From the IMG/VR virus record IMGVR_UViG_3300041418_000099, positions 1 to 33,415 of that record: a stretch of DNA of 33,415 nucleotides. One strand, given 5' to 3'. This DNA comes from a virus. The notes beneath the pieces were generated by a model. The model did no database searches and was not told the origin of the DNA. It saw only the letters and a program-made list of their open reading frames with translations. Positions 6,468 through 13,288 of the stretch are shown in pieces. The position numbers and the translations under genes are program-made. Every line of letters begins with the position of its first letter. Positions within the stretch are counted from its first letter, which is position 1.

Positions 6468-7316
6468 TCACTCCTCCTCTCCCGGTGCTGTGATTTTTAT
6501 TTCGACGTGCGGGTGTCGCAGTTTCCAATAATTCGACGAGGGGTCGCTCCGGGTGGTCATGGAACACGCTCGACAGACTTTATATTCTTTCCGACTAACC
6601 CTACCGCCGCATTTTAAGCAGACCCATTTATCACTTTCTTTCCCCTTGATTCTCTTGAGGAGGCGATGATATTCAATGGAACACGTCCTGGAACAAAATT
6701 TTCTAGGATACTTCAGGCCATTTTTTCTGGTGAGCGATTTAGGGAGATCGAATGCCTGAAAACAATAGGCACAGGTGAGAGTTTGCCTCCGACTTTTAGA
6801 AAAACATTCCAGGCTACAATATTTACGGATTGAGGATGGATAACTTCTCGTCTTCTCTCGGTCCATCGGCTGTCCGCATTGTGGGCAGAGCTTATGCTCC
6901 ATGAACTGATATTTTTTATTGATGTTTTTCGGGCCCCTGTCTTCCAATAACGAGATTGAAAATTCAACTCTCGGGTTTTCTGAGGCCTTTTCTATCCTTG
7001 CGGATACCTCGTGGACCCGGCAATCATCAGCCCAGAAACCCGTTTGCGTTACGGCATCGAAAACAGTCTTTATCAAATTATCAATATCGATTCTTTGACG
7101 GGTGGATCGATAGAAAACTGCATTGAGCGCATAGGTATCATGTGCGCCTTTCTGATAAGGCGATCCGGTCATTTCGGCTATAATCGCATTGGCTAGGTTT
7201 TGACGATAAGTCCGTGTTTTTTCCGGAGTATAGAATCTTCCGCCGCGGCCCATTCGAGGCCGCGCATGAGCAATCGGATCGCCCGGAAAGTTTATAGATA
7301 ATATTGGCTCGCTCAA
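6468..7316 (-). CDS. RusA-type Holliday junction resolvase fused to a zinc-finger region (TTG start)
   Basis: About 282 residues. Residues 1-125 are RusA-like: INFPGDPIAHARPRMGRGGRF, then RIDIDNLIKTVFDAV and GFWADD, which supply the conserved Asp residues and Lys that cut four-way junctions. RusA is normally about 120 residues. Here it continues into about 150 residues with at least six Cys pairs (CPQCG, CSLEC, CAYC, CSRTC, CLKCG, CRAC), likely two or three treble-clef zinc fingers. The start is taken as TTG because it has AGGAG five bases upstream and overlaps the previous stop as TTGA; upstream in-frame ATGs lack a site. Role: resolving recombination or replication intermediates. Confidence 0.8.
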   Translation of the reverse strand: MSEPILSINFPGDPIAHARPRMGRGGRFYTPEKTRTYRQNLANAIIAEMTGSPYQKGAHDTYALNAVFYRSTRQRIDIDNLIKTVFDAVTQTGFWADDCRVHEVSARIEKASENPRVEFSISLLEDRGPKNINKKYQFMEHKLCPQCGQPMDREKTRSYPSSIRKYCSLECFSKSRRQTLTCAYCFQAFDLPKSLTRKNGLKYPRKFCSRTCSIEYHRLLKRIKGKESDKWVCLKCGGRVSRKEYKVCRACSMTTRSDPSSNYWKLRHPHVEIKITAPGEEE

Positions 7317-7498
7317 TGTCTCTCCTGATATTTCGCCAGACTTCGGGGACACCACGACGGCGTGAGGTCGATATCCTCGTCCTTGACGTTCTTGGACCGC
7401 TTCCATCTCGGATTGGCGCACGTGACGACTCCGGCCTTCCGCTCACGATGGTATGGGCATCCGCGACAACCGGACCCGAGGAACTTGAAGGCGGTCAT
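7313..7498 (-). CDS. Cysteine-rich 61-residue protein
   Basis: Starts MTAFKFLGSGCRGCPYH and has four or five cysteines (CRGC, VTCANPRW, SWCPR), suggesting a zinc or iron-sulfur site. Start at 7498 overlaps the HNH gene stop by ATGA, so it is probably coupled; a longer frame to 7531 has no site. No known family. Confidence 0.65.
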   Translation of the reverse strand: MTAFKFLGSGCRGCPYHRERKAGVVTCANPRWKRSKNVKDEDIDLTPSWCPRSLAKYQERH

Positions 7499-7767
7499 TT
7501 GCGATGCTCTACCCGATGACAATTGGGACATAAAACAATGGTATTTTCTGGCGTATATTCTCCCCCCTTTGCGCCCGGATTAATCCGATGGAGATCGCAA
7601 GGGGCTTCGTGCCAACCGCATCTGGCGCATGGTGTGCCTGTTAATTGCGACTTCCAAGAGAATTTTCGACATCCTGGGGAACAAACAATCTGAGTCCAGC
7701 ACTTAGGTTTAAAGAATTTCCCGCACTTGGGACACTCCCTCTCGGGGACGGTCAACTTGATGCTCAT
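7495..7767 (-). CDS. Small HNH endonuclease
   Basis: 90 residues. The N-terminal half has two Cys pairs (CPKCG; CSPGC) and CARCG. The C-terminal half is an HNH motif: CDLHRINPG, GGEYTPENTIVLCPNCHRVEH, in which the His of LHRI, the central Asn and the final His bind metal and catalyse cleavage, and the Cys pairs hold the fold. It lies between replication genes and the RusA fusion. It could be a homing-type or recombination-associated nuclease. ATG with GAGGTG site. Confidence 0.8.
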   Translation of the reverse strand: MSIKLTVPERECPKCGKFFKPKCWTQIVCSPGCRKFSWKSQLTGTPCARCGWHEAPCDLHRINPGAKGGEYTPENTIVLCPNCHRVEHRK

Positions 7768-7949
7768 CGCGTCACCTCATACGTCGCCGTCGTCCCGCCG
7801 GTTTGCTGTGCGGCAGAGCCGAGGCCTTCTTCGCCTTCGTCCCGCGCACGGCTCGACCGCTCATCCACGACCACCATCATCACGGCGAGGAACAGAATCA
7901 AGACGACCAGCCCGATGAGGACCTCCCACTTGCCGCGCGTGATTCTCAT
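7764..7949 (-). CDS. Single-span membrane protein
   Basis: 61 residues: a short basic N-terminus (MRITRGKWE), one membrane helix (VLIGLVVLILFLAVMMVVV) and an acidic, Gly/Thr-rich tail. Strong GAGGAGGG site; ATGA overlaps at both ends. A Rz/spanin or holin role cannot be argued from this. Confidence 0.6.
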   Translation of the reverse strand: MRITRGKWEVLIGLVVLILFLAVMMVVVDERSSRARDEGEEGLGSAAQQTGGTTATYEVTR

Positions 7950-8731
7950 TCGCCCTCCTCATCCTTGAGTTCCGGGAAGTTCTTCAGGTTCCGCTCGTGC
8001 GCGGCCTTGAGCTGCGCGGCCGAGTCGCCGGCCCTCTCGCCCACCCGCGACGCCTTGTACTCGCCCTTTCGCACGTTGCGCGTACCGCCATCGGCTTGCG
8101 TACTTTTCAACCACTTGACTATGAACGCCCGCCATGCCCGTTTTTGGCCTCTCGCCCCGGCCCCCAGTATCCACTCGCGCATCCGCGCCAACTCGACGGC
8201 CACATCGCACGCCGGGTATGCCTCGGCCCACGCCGCCTTATCTTCGTCAGTTATGTTTTTCCATGAACGGGTGGGGTGGTCGAAGCAGAGGGCCTTCTTA
8301 TCTACATCTACATCTCTATCTACATCTCCCTCTCCCTCTTGGGGATACTTTTGTACAGAATCGTCTTGTACTTTTGTACGACGAGAGGGAGCATCCTTTG
8401 TTCTCTCATATTCGGACTGGTATTTGTGCCAGTTAACGATGGTGATTACACCCTTGTCGTCGATGATGATTTTACTTTTCTGAACCATCCGGATAAGCGC
8501 CGGGGCGAGTTCCTCCTCGCATACTCCAAGAGTGTCGGCCAAGACAGCGTTGGCATAACCAATGGGGACGCCATCCTCGTCTTTGCGCCGGTAGATGGAG
8601 CCGGGAATTGAAGAGTCCCCAGCCATAAGTAATAAGCCAACGAACATCCACCTCTGTGCGGCGCTCAACTCCTCTATCAGCGAGCCCCGCAAGGTCTGGT
8701 CTACGTAGAGTTTTATCCAATTACGGCGCAC
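7946..8731 (-). CDS. Replisome organiser / replication initiation protein
   Basis: 261 residues from a GTG behind AAGGAG. The N-terminus (NWIKLYVDQTLRGSLIEELSAAQRWMFVGLLLMAG) matches the phage replisome-organiser N-terminal domain, a winged-helix that binds the phage origin. Residues about 110-150 are a linker with a Glu/Asp/Val repeat (GEGDVDRDVDVDK) coded by short DNA repeats. The C-terminal part (RSWKNITDEDKAAWAEAYP) probably contacts the helicase or its loader. As in lambda O, the repeat-coding middle may itself be the origin. It neighbours RecT and RusA-like genes. Confidence 0.75.
   Translation of the reverse strand: MRRNWIKLYVDQTLRGSLIEELSAAQRWMFVGLLLMAGDSSIPGSIYRRKDEDGVPIGYANAVLADTLGVCEEELAPALIRMVQKSKIIIDDKGVITIVNWHKYQSEYERTKDAPSRRTKVQDDSVQKYPQEGEGDVDRDVDVDKKALCFDHPTRSWKNITDEDKAAWAEAYPACDVAVELARMREWILGAGARGQKRAWRAFIVKWLKSTQADGGTRNVRKGEYKASRVGERAGDSAAQLKAAHERNLKNFPELKDEEGE
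8293..8341. repeat. Short pyrimidine-strand repeats inside the replication gene; origin candidate
   Basis: A run of imperfect repeats of TCTACA and TCTCCC type on the plus strand, inside the linker-coding part of the replisome organiser. Strand composition is very skewed (almost no G). Phage initiators of this type often bind repeats within their own gene. Confidence 0.45.
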
Positions 8732-8768
8732 GTCTGCTCCTTGAGAGGAATTTCCCCGGCCCGCTGTG

Positions 8769-9449
8769 TCATCTTTGCCCTCGCGACGCGACAGTCGTCG
8801 TCTTGTAGATGTGGATGCCGTCGATGTGGCCCTGGTCCTTCATGTTGCGGACATAGCCGTTTATTTTGACCTCATCCAGTTTCAGGAACAGGCGCGGCAC
8901 TTTGCTCTCGTCCTCGACATCCCACCCCCACAGCGTGCGAAGCGACGCGCCCTCCGCCACCGGCTTGTCCGGAATGAGGGGCACGCTGGCGTTCACCGCC
9001 TCGATGTCAACGGCGGCCTGTTCGACGACCTTCTCCGCTTCGTCGAGCCGGCCCTCGTGGATGAGGTCCGTCGCTTTGTCGGCGGCGACAACCGCCTTCG
9101 CCTCCGCGACTTCTTTCGCTCGCTGTGCGGCGCGCTCTGCGGCTAGACGCCGCTCGTCCTCGTCACGCAGATAGGTGGCGATCTTCGGCTTGAGCAGTCG
9201 CTCGGCGTCGTCGAGTGGATCGGTCCATTTCTTTTTCTGCGCCACGAGCGTGCGGTGATGCTGGAAGGCTTCGGCGATACCAGGGTTGAACTCCTCATCA
9301 AAGTTCCGGCGCAGGGCCTTGATGCGCACCAGCAAGCCGTTGGCGAGCGAGAGAGACGGCTGGTCGATAACTGCGAGGGCTTTGATGCTCGACAGCACCG
9401 CCAGCGCGTCGCGCTTGGCTTCGACATTCAGTTCATTTTCCACGGGCAT
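8769..9449 (-). CDS. Coiled-coil protein next to RecT, unknown function
   Basis: 226 residues from MPVENELN; the GGGAGG site is very close to the ATG. Mostly helical. Residues about 50-150 are charged coiled coil (EDERRLAAERAAQRAKEVAE). The C-terminal 80 residues (LWGWDVEDESKVPRLFLKLD then GHIDGIHIYK) look like a small globular domain. Its 5-prime end overlaps the 3-prime end of recT, so it may be a partner of the annealing protein. Exact family not recognised. Confidence 0.65.
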   Translation of the reverse strand: MPVENELNVEAKRDALAVLSSIKALAVIDQPSLSLANGLLVRIKALRRNFDEEFNPGIAEAFQHHRTLVAQKKKWTDPLDDAERLLKPKIATYLRDEDERRLAAERAAQRAKEVAEAKAVVAADKATDLIHEGRLDEAEKVVEQAAVDIEAVNASVPLIPDKPVAEGASLRTLWGWDVEDESKVPRLFLKLDEVKINGYVRNMKDQGHIDGIHIYKTTTVASRGQR

Positions 9450-10635
9450 CCTCCCTTTTGTTCTTCGCCTCTTTTGAGGCTCGTTCCTTCTCGACAGCCT
9501 TCTTCCAGCGGTGCGCATACGCGATGACGTTCTCCAACTGCGGCTCCGTGAACTGCGACAACTCCGTGACCGTCAACTGGTAGGTTGATTGCGTGAAGCG
9601 GTAGATTCCGTTCCAGAGCGCCTGCTCATCGACGCCGAACGTCGCGAGGTCGGCTTTGACCTTCGCGAACTTCTCATACTGCGCGATGGTCGAGGCGGTC
9701 GGCCCCCGACCCGGTTGTTCGGCCATCTTCTCGGCGTGCTTCTCCGGCGTATCGTGATGCGCCTCGGCGAGCGGGTCTGCGCCGCTTTCTTCGGCTGGCG
9801 CGTCGAGGCCAGCCTCAAGCGCCTTCTCGACTTCCGTCTGTGGTCGCTGAAGGGACGCCTCGTAGCGCTCCTGGTCCTTCGCGCTCCACCCGTCAGGCAT
9901 CTGGCCGCTGAACGGATTGACCTTCGGGTCCGTCAGGTCGCCCTTGCCGCTGAACTCATCGGCGACCGGTTTCGGAGCGTGGACCTCGGCGCTCACGACA
10001 CCGGGGTACTTCTCCGCGCTCGTCGCGTCAGAGATTGCCTGGCGCACTTCGTCGAGTTTGTCGAGCGCAGTCTTGAAGATGTCCTCTTTCTCTGTCTTGC
10101 TGAGGTCGACGCCTTCAGCGTCCGCCAACTCCTCGCGGGCATAGAATCCCAGCGTGGCGTCCGGCGCAATCCGGCGAACACCCCGGCCTGCGGCGCGGGC
10201 GAAGTACATATCTTTGCCCCAGAGTTGCCAATTGGTTTTGCCGAGTAGATTCGCCGCCTTCGCTTCTGCGACGGTGAATGAGGACTCGACATCGGGCCAA
10301 CCGGGGCGATGGAATGTCAACCAACAACCCTCGGGGCCCTCTTTCGTCACCTCCCACGTCACGCCGGCTCGTTGATGGGCGACCGCGAGCAGAAGTTTCG
10401 CCTCCATCGCCAGCCGTCCATTGATAATGACCATCGTATTCAGGGCGGCGACGGGCGGGATGCCCAACTCCAACCCGGCTTGCAGAATCGCGACCGCGCC
10501 CGCAACGCTCTTGACGCCAGGGAACAGCCCCGAGTCCAGCAGGTCCTTTGCAAGCGCCCGGACGTTCGCCACGTCCGGCACCTGCACCTTTTCCGAGGAC
10601 GGCCTTCCCAGGGCGTCCTTTTTCTCCTCCGTCAT
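9433..10635 (-). CDS. recT: RecT-family single-strand annealing protein
   Basis: 400 residues. Residues about 20-175 carry the RecT core: GLELGIPPVAALNTMVIINGR, WEVTKEGPEGCWLTF, then WGKDMYFARAAGRGVRRIAPD and GFYAREEL. RecT anneals complementary single strands in recombination-dependent replication and usually works with an exonuclease, which is not seen in this window. The C-terminal 200 residues are acidic and Pro/Ala-rich, ending with a helical, basic domain (YAHRWKKAVEKERASK), longer than in Rac RecT. Strong GGAGGTAAC site; driven by the promoter at 10908-10936. Confidence 0.8.
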   Translation of the reverse strand: MTEEKKDALGRPSSEKVQVPDVANVRALAKDLLDSGLFPGVKSVAGAVAILQAGLELGIPPVAALNTMVIINGRLAMEAKLLLAVAHQRAGVTWEVTKEGPEGCWLTFHRPGWPDVESSFTVAEAKAANLLGKTNWQLWGKDMYFARAAGRGVRRIAPDATLGFYAREELADAEGVDLSKTEKEDIFKTALDKLDEVRQAISDATSAEKYPGVVSAEVHAPKPVADEFSGKGDLTDPKVNPFSGQMPDGWSAKDQERYEASLQRPQTEVEKALEAGLDAPAEESGADPLAEAHHDTPEKHAEKMAEQPGRGPTASTIAQYEKFAKVKADLATFGVDEQALWNGIYRFTQSTYQLTVTELSQFTEPQLENVIAYAHRWKKAVEKERASKEAKNKREDARGK

Positions 10636-10663
10636 GTTACGTTACCTCCTCGTAGATTTTTCG

Positions 10664-10885
10664 TCATGGCTTATTCAGCCGTGTTTCCAGGTCTCGGACG
10701 CGGGCGGCGAGCGCGTCCACTTTCTTGTGCGCCGGCGTGCCGTAGTTGTTCGCCATCCAGTCGCTCCAGCCGCACTTGCGGGAGCAGTAACGCTGGAACG
10801 AACGCTTTGGGATGAACGATTTTCGACACGGCTTATAGGCGCATTTCTTTGCGGCGGGTGATTGATTTGCTTTCACGTTTGTCAT
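10664..10885 (-). CDS. Small zinc-finger protein
   Basis: 73 residues, ATG after AAGGAGG. It has CAYKPCRKSF and RYCSRKCGWSDWM, a C-x4-C ... C-x3-C zinc finger like those of phage and restriction-type small proteins. The C-terminus (VDALAARVRDLETRLNK) is a short coiled coil, suggesting a dimer. It is the first gene after the 10.9-kb promoter and may act as a regulator; that is inferred. Confidence 0.65.
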   Translation of the reverse strand: MTNVKANQSPAAKKCAYKPCRKSFIPKRSFQRYCSRKCGWSDWMANNYGTPAHKKVDALAARVRDLETRLNKP

Positions 10886-10907
10886 TCGGCCTCCTTGATA
10901 TAAATAA

Positions 10908-10936
10908 GTTGTAACACATTTCGCCGTGAAAAGCAA
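10908..10936 (-). promoter_or_regulatory. Sigma70-type promoter for the recT operon
   Basis: On the minus strand, TTGCTT, a 17-base spacer and TACAAC, with TGT just before the -10 (extended -10). Transcription would start near 10901, 15 bases ahead of the zinc-finger gene, and lies directly downstream of a terminator. Confidence 0.6.
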
Positions 10937-10948
10937 GATATTTTAGGC

Positions 10949-10985
10949 AAAAAAAAGGGCCGGGAAGATTGCTCTCCCCGGCCCT
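10949..10985 (-). terminator. Rho-independent terminator
   Basis: On the minus strand AGGGCCGGG pairs with CCCGGCCCT (nine pairs) around a 12-base loop, followed by eight U. It follows the gene ending at 10992 and separates the first early genes from the recT operon. Confidence 0.9.
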
Positions 10986-10991
10986 GGTTGC

Positions 10992-11177
10992 CTATTCGGC
11001 ATTCCCCACCTTGATGGCCATCGTAAAAATGGTCTGAATGGGAAGCCAATAGACGTGCCGACACCCCTTCTCACGAAAGCCGATGCGCTTCGTCTCTGCG
11101 TCCAACGTCACGACGATTGGGCGCGCCATGTGCGGACATTGAACCGTCCGATGAAGTTGCCCCTTGAGCGTCGTCAT
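10992..11177 (-). CDS. Hypothetical 61-residue protein
   Basis: ATG with GGAGGC site, overlapping the upstream stop. It has TVQCPHMARPIVVTLD and EKGCRHVYWLP; two Cys and two His could hold a metal. Last gene before the terminator. No family recognised. Confidence 0.6.
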   Translation of the reverse strand: MTTLKGQLHRTVQCPHMARPIVVTLDAETKRIGFREKGCRHVYWLPIQTIFTMAIKVGNAE

Positions 11178-11293
11178 ATCAGCCTCCGGCCTCTTTTAGT
11201 CACTCGGCCGGCAATCCATTCGATACCGGCGATGACGCAGACGATGACGAACGCGGCCGCCAGACAGAAGAACAATTCGATGAGCGTTTCCAT
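11174..11293 (-). CDS. 39-residue membrane peptide
   Basis: Short ORF starting METLIELFFCLAAAFVIV and continuing as a single hydrophobic helix, with a basic tail (RVTKRGRRLI). It begins five bases after the lipoprotein gene's stop and ends in an ATGA-type overlap with the next start. Weak ribosome site, so translation is probably coupled. Confidence 0.5.
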   Translation of the reverse strand: METLIELFFCLAAAFVIVCVIAGIEWIAGRVTKRGRRLI

Positions 11294-11298
11294 GGCGC

Positions 11299-11685
11299 TC
11301 AACGATTGACCCGACTGACGGAGGAGACGACGCCGTTGGTGAAATACACGAACGTATAGGACGGCGGCCCGCCGAAGCCCTCGACCCGATAAGACCAGGT
11401 CTCAAGGACCGCCCCCGCCATCGTCGTATTGCTCGTCTCATTGGGGTCGCCCATCAGGAACTCTACGTCCTCGCCGTGCATCCCGAGGATGACCTCGCCG
11501 CGTAGAATCGCCGCCTTTATGTCATCCGAAAGATACGGATGCGCGGCGAAGTAGCGGGCGGCACGGTCCGGTTGTGGGGTATAGTTCCCGATGGACTGAT
11601 TCAGGCCGACCACAAACCCCGCGCACGACGATAGCAGAACTACCGCTATACACGCCAGACAGACCATATATAAGGTCTTTTTCAT
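11299..11685 (-). CDS. BamE/SmpA-like outer-membrane lipoprotein
   Basis: 128 residues from an ATG after a perfect AAGGAGG. The signal peptide ends in a lipobox (VVLLSSCAG, acylated Cys near residue 21). The mature part has AILRGEVILGMHGEDVEFLMGDP, then ETWSYRVEGF and TFVYFTNGVVSSV, the pattern of SmpA/OmlA (BamE-like) domains: a G-M start, a helix with MGxP, and strands ending in a F..G.V motif. Cellular BamE supports barrel insertion. The phage also encodes a barrel protein at 3411-4097. Role inferred: lysogenic conversion or superinfection exclusion. Confidence 0.7.
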   Translation of the reverse strand: MKKTLYMVCLACIAVVLLSSCAGFVVGLNQSIGNYTPQPDRAARYFAAHPYLSDDIKAAILRGEVILGMHGEDVEFLMGDPNETSNTTMAGAVLETWSYRVEGFGGPPSYTFVYFTNGVVSSVSRVNR

Positions 11686-11720
11686 AGAAACACCTCCTTC
11701 AGACTTTCCGCTTTGCCGCG

Positions 11721-11915
11721 TCAGCAGACCTCGAAATACTGGTGCAGGACTTGGAGCAAGTGTGCGTAGTTGCCCGACGTGGCCTCGGACATCATTTTGT
11801 TCTTCTGCTCCTGTGTCCATCCGGCCCGACGCGCCGCCCGCCCTGCCGCCGCGAGGATGGCAAAGGCGTTCCCGTCTTTCCCGATGATTGCGAGTTCCGG
11901 CTTCTTGGCGCTCAT
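11721..11915 (-). CDS. Conserved small phage protein of GKDGNAFAIL type
   Basis: 64 residues. The segment PELAIIGKDGNAFAILA and the end SGNYAHLLQVLHQYFEV match a small protein type seen in many phages next to unrelated early genes; its function is unknown. Start overlaps the upstream stop by ATGA. Confidence 0.65.
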   Translation of the reverse strand: MSAKKPELAIIGKDGNAFAILAAAGRAARRAGWTQEQKNKMMSEATSGNYAHLLQVLHQYFEVC

Positions 11916-12250
11916 CTTGCGCCTCTGCGGTCCTGTTCTGCGACCGCGCTGTTGCGCCACGCCTCGAATGACTCGACGTTACACGCTTGCAAATCGCCCC
12001 ACGGCGTCTGGTCGAGATACGAGACGAGCCGCGCCACTTCGTCCTCCGCGTCCTCTAGGTCTTGGATACGCTCGCCGACCGCGAACTGAGAACAGCGGCA
12101 CCTGGACTTCGGGGTGTTGAATATCTCGTCGCGAACGTCAACGCCAATCCCCGAAATCTGCCCGAGACATTCGATGGCGTGCTGGACGGCCTCCTTGGCC
12201 TCCTTGAGCCACTCCGCCGCCGTCGTCTCCCGGTAATACTGTTGTCCCAC
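11912..12250 (-). CDS. Hypothetical protein, GTG start
   Basis: 112 residues from a GTG behind a strong AGGAGGTG; the longer ATG reading to 12367 runs through a structured gap and has no site. Helical (TAAEWLKEAKEAVQHAIECL) with a C-x-C (SRCRCSQF) in the middle and acidic helices after it. No family recognised. Confidence 0.65.
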   Translation of the reverse strand: MGQQYYRETTAAEWLKEAKEAVQHAIECLGQISGIGVDVRDEIFNTPKSRCRCSQFAVGERIQDLEDAEDEVARLVSYLDQTPWGDLQACNVESFEAWRNSAVAEQDRRGAR

Positions 12251-12289
12251 GAAACACCTCCTAAATAGATGTACGACGACCGGGCTACC

Positions 12290-12333
12290 AACCGGCCTGC
12301 CGCATTTCAGCGGCTCGCGCCGCTGTGGCCTGC
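12290..12333 (-). other. Intergenic hairpin flanked by short direct repeats
   Basis: CAGCGGC pairs with GCCGCTG (12308-12325); read from the minus strand the loop is GCGA, a stable GNRA tetraloop. GGCCTGC occurs on both sides (12294-12300 and 12327-12333). No U run follows, so it is not a standard terminator. It may pause transcription or protect the mRNA end. Confidence 0.5.
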
Positions 12334-12335
12334 GA

Positions 12336-12608
12336 TTACCTGCCAAAGATGAAGTTGAGGCACGCATCGTCGCCCATCCCGGCGTCGATGAGTTGGTCGG
12401 TGATGATGTGCTGGGCCACCATCGCCCCGTAGCGGAATCCTTTGAAATACCGTTCCCGCGCCGCCGCCGCCACTTTGTCCGACTTGCTCATGTGCTTGGA
12501 CTTCGCTAGGTCGGCATTCAGAATTACATAATGGTCAGCATTGTCCCGCTCGGCCGAAGCCTCCAACAGCGCCGTCACCAGATTGCCCACCAAAAGATTG
12601 ACTGCCAT
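12336..12608 (-). CDS. Hypothetical 90-residue protein, first SD-led gene of the early operon
   Basis: ATG after GGAGGTG. Helical throughout (NLVTALLEASAERDNADHYV; RYFKGFRYGAMVAQHI) with a His/Asp-rich end. No motif I can name. It follows the structured leader at 12650-12755. Confidence 0.65.
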   Translation of the reverse strand: MAVNLLVGNLVTALLEASAERDNADHYVILNADLAKSKHMSKSDKVAAAARERYFKGFRYGAMVAQHIITDQLIDAGMGDDACLNFIFGR

Positions 12609-12649
12609 TTGAACACCTCCGATTGAATTAGGGGTCGTCCCCGTTTGAA

Positions 12650-12755
12650 GGCGCGATTTAAAGCGGCGATTGCCAACGCTCCGATGGGCTTATGTTGTAC
12701 CCCGTTGTCAACGGTGCCTTGCGGCCCCAGCCATCGGCTACGATTAATTCGCGCC
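12650..12755 (-). ncRNA. Three-way-junction leader RNA candidate
   Basis: Nested inverted repeats: GGCGCGATTTAA at 12650-12661 with 12744-12755 (11 of 12 paired); CCGATGG at 12681-12687 with CCATCGG at 12731-12737; CCGTTG at 12702-12707 with CAACGG at 12709-12714; and a side hairpin at 12662-12680. On the minus strand a GCC-GCAA-GGC tetraloop also forms. It lies 42 bases before the first SD-led gene, where a riboswitch-like or antitermination element would be expected. A different strand or role is possible. Confidence 0.5.
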
Positions 12756-12790
12756 CTCAAATAGAGAGGCGGACCCGCGCCCGCCGCCCC

Positions 12791-12807
12791 GAGGTGTTTT
12801 GAGGTGT
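12791..12807. repeat. GAGGTGT direct repeat, one helical turn apart
   Basis: GAGGTGT at 12791-12797 and 12801-12807, spaced exactly ten bases, in the otherwise gene-poor stretch 12760-12883. It could be an operator. The same stretch has a small hairpin (CGCTC/GAGCG at 12834-12848) and is GC-rich near 12769-12790; nothing else is seen. Confidence 0.3.
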
Positions 12808-12883
12808 CACCGGCTTATGAACTTTTCGGTCTCCGCTCTTTATGAGCGTCCGACTCGTTCCCTATCCGGTCGTGATGTTGCCG

Positions 12884-13057
12884 TTACAGCGTGACCGTTC
12901 CGGGACTCTCAGGGACGCGCCCATCGAAGTCTGTGCGATGGGTTCTGGCCCCTGCGCGGATACGTCTGTCGTTGACTTGCGGCATATCTTTTAGACAGGC
13001 TAGGCTCGACCCCGTGGCCGCCGGCTCTTCCTGTCTGCTCATCATCTTGTCTATCAT
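12884..13057 (-). CDS. Possible leaderless 57-residue ORF
   Basis: Reads MIDKMMSRQEEPAATG at the start and ends VPESPGTVTL. Its ATG coincides with the start point expected from the promoter at 13064-13092, so the mRNA could be leaderless. There is no ribosome site. The DNA also holds hairpins (CCCATCG/CGATGGG at 12920-12942; AGACAGG/CCTGTCT at 12993-13036), so the stretch may be RNA rather than protein. Confidence 0.3.
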   Translation of the reverse strand: MIDKMMSRQEEPAATGSSLACLKDMPQVNDRRIRAGARTHRTDFDGRVPESPGTVTL

Positions 13058-13063
13058 GGCATC

Positions 13064-13092
13064 AGTATAAAACTCATTAAAACGAATAGCAA
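13064..13092 (-). promoter_or_regulatory. Leftward promoter for the early operon
   Basis: On the minus strand TTGCTA, 17 bases, TATACT: five of six -10 matches and ideal spacing. Transcription would start near 13057 and run into the leader and the early genes. Confidence 0.65.
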
Positions 13093-13096
13093 GTAA

Positions 13097-13144
13097 AAAG
13101 ATTTTTCTATGTCGTTGATACGGCGATGGTTATAAAAAATCTTT
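13097..13144. other. 10-bp inverted repeat in the divergent control region
   Basis: AAAGATTTTT (13097-13106) and AAAAATCTTT (13135-13144) are perfect complements with a 28-base spacer. They lie between the leftward promoter and the two rightward promoters. A repressor operator is likely; a hairpin in a transcript is the alternative. Confidence 0.45.
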
Positions 13145-13173
13145 CGAGGGGACAGAAGGCGGTGGCGGTTTTT

Positions 13174-13201
13174 TTGACGGCAGTTCTGGCACCCCGATAA
13201 A
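13174..13201 (+). promoter_or_regulatory. Rightward promoter 1 (Y RNA / rsr)
   Basis: TTGACG, 16 bases, GATAAA; expected start near 13208. Weaker than the next promoter, which it overlaps functionally. Confidence 0.45.
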
Positions 13202-13208
13202 AAAGAAC

Positions 13209-13237
13209 TTGCAAAATTTATCGACGTGTGTTATAAG
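13209..13237 (+). promoter_or_regulatory. Rightward promoter 2 (Y RNA / rsr), extended -10
   Basis: TTGCAA, 17 bases, TATAAG, with TGT directly before the -10. Start expected near 13244, about 45 bases upstream of the first Y RNA. The layout (TTGC-type -35, 17 bp, TGT) resembles the recT promoter at 10908-10936. Confidence 0.7.
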
Positions 13238-13288
13238 AATTGCGAGAGACGAGATGAGAAAGCCAAGAACAATTCTTTTATGAATTCA

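Noticed and set aside
12575-12760. 61-codon minus-strand frame with TTG start
   Set aside because: No ribosome site, runs through a strongly structured leader and past the ATG of the next gene.
12940-12955. T-arm-like GGGTTCTGGCCCC
   Set aside because: The loop lacks the TTCRA pattern and no D-arm is nearby.
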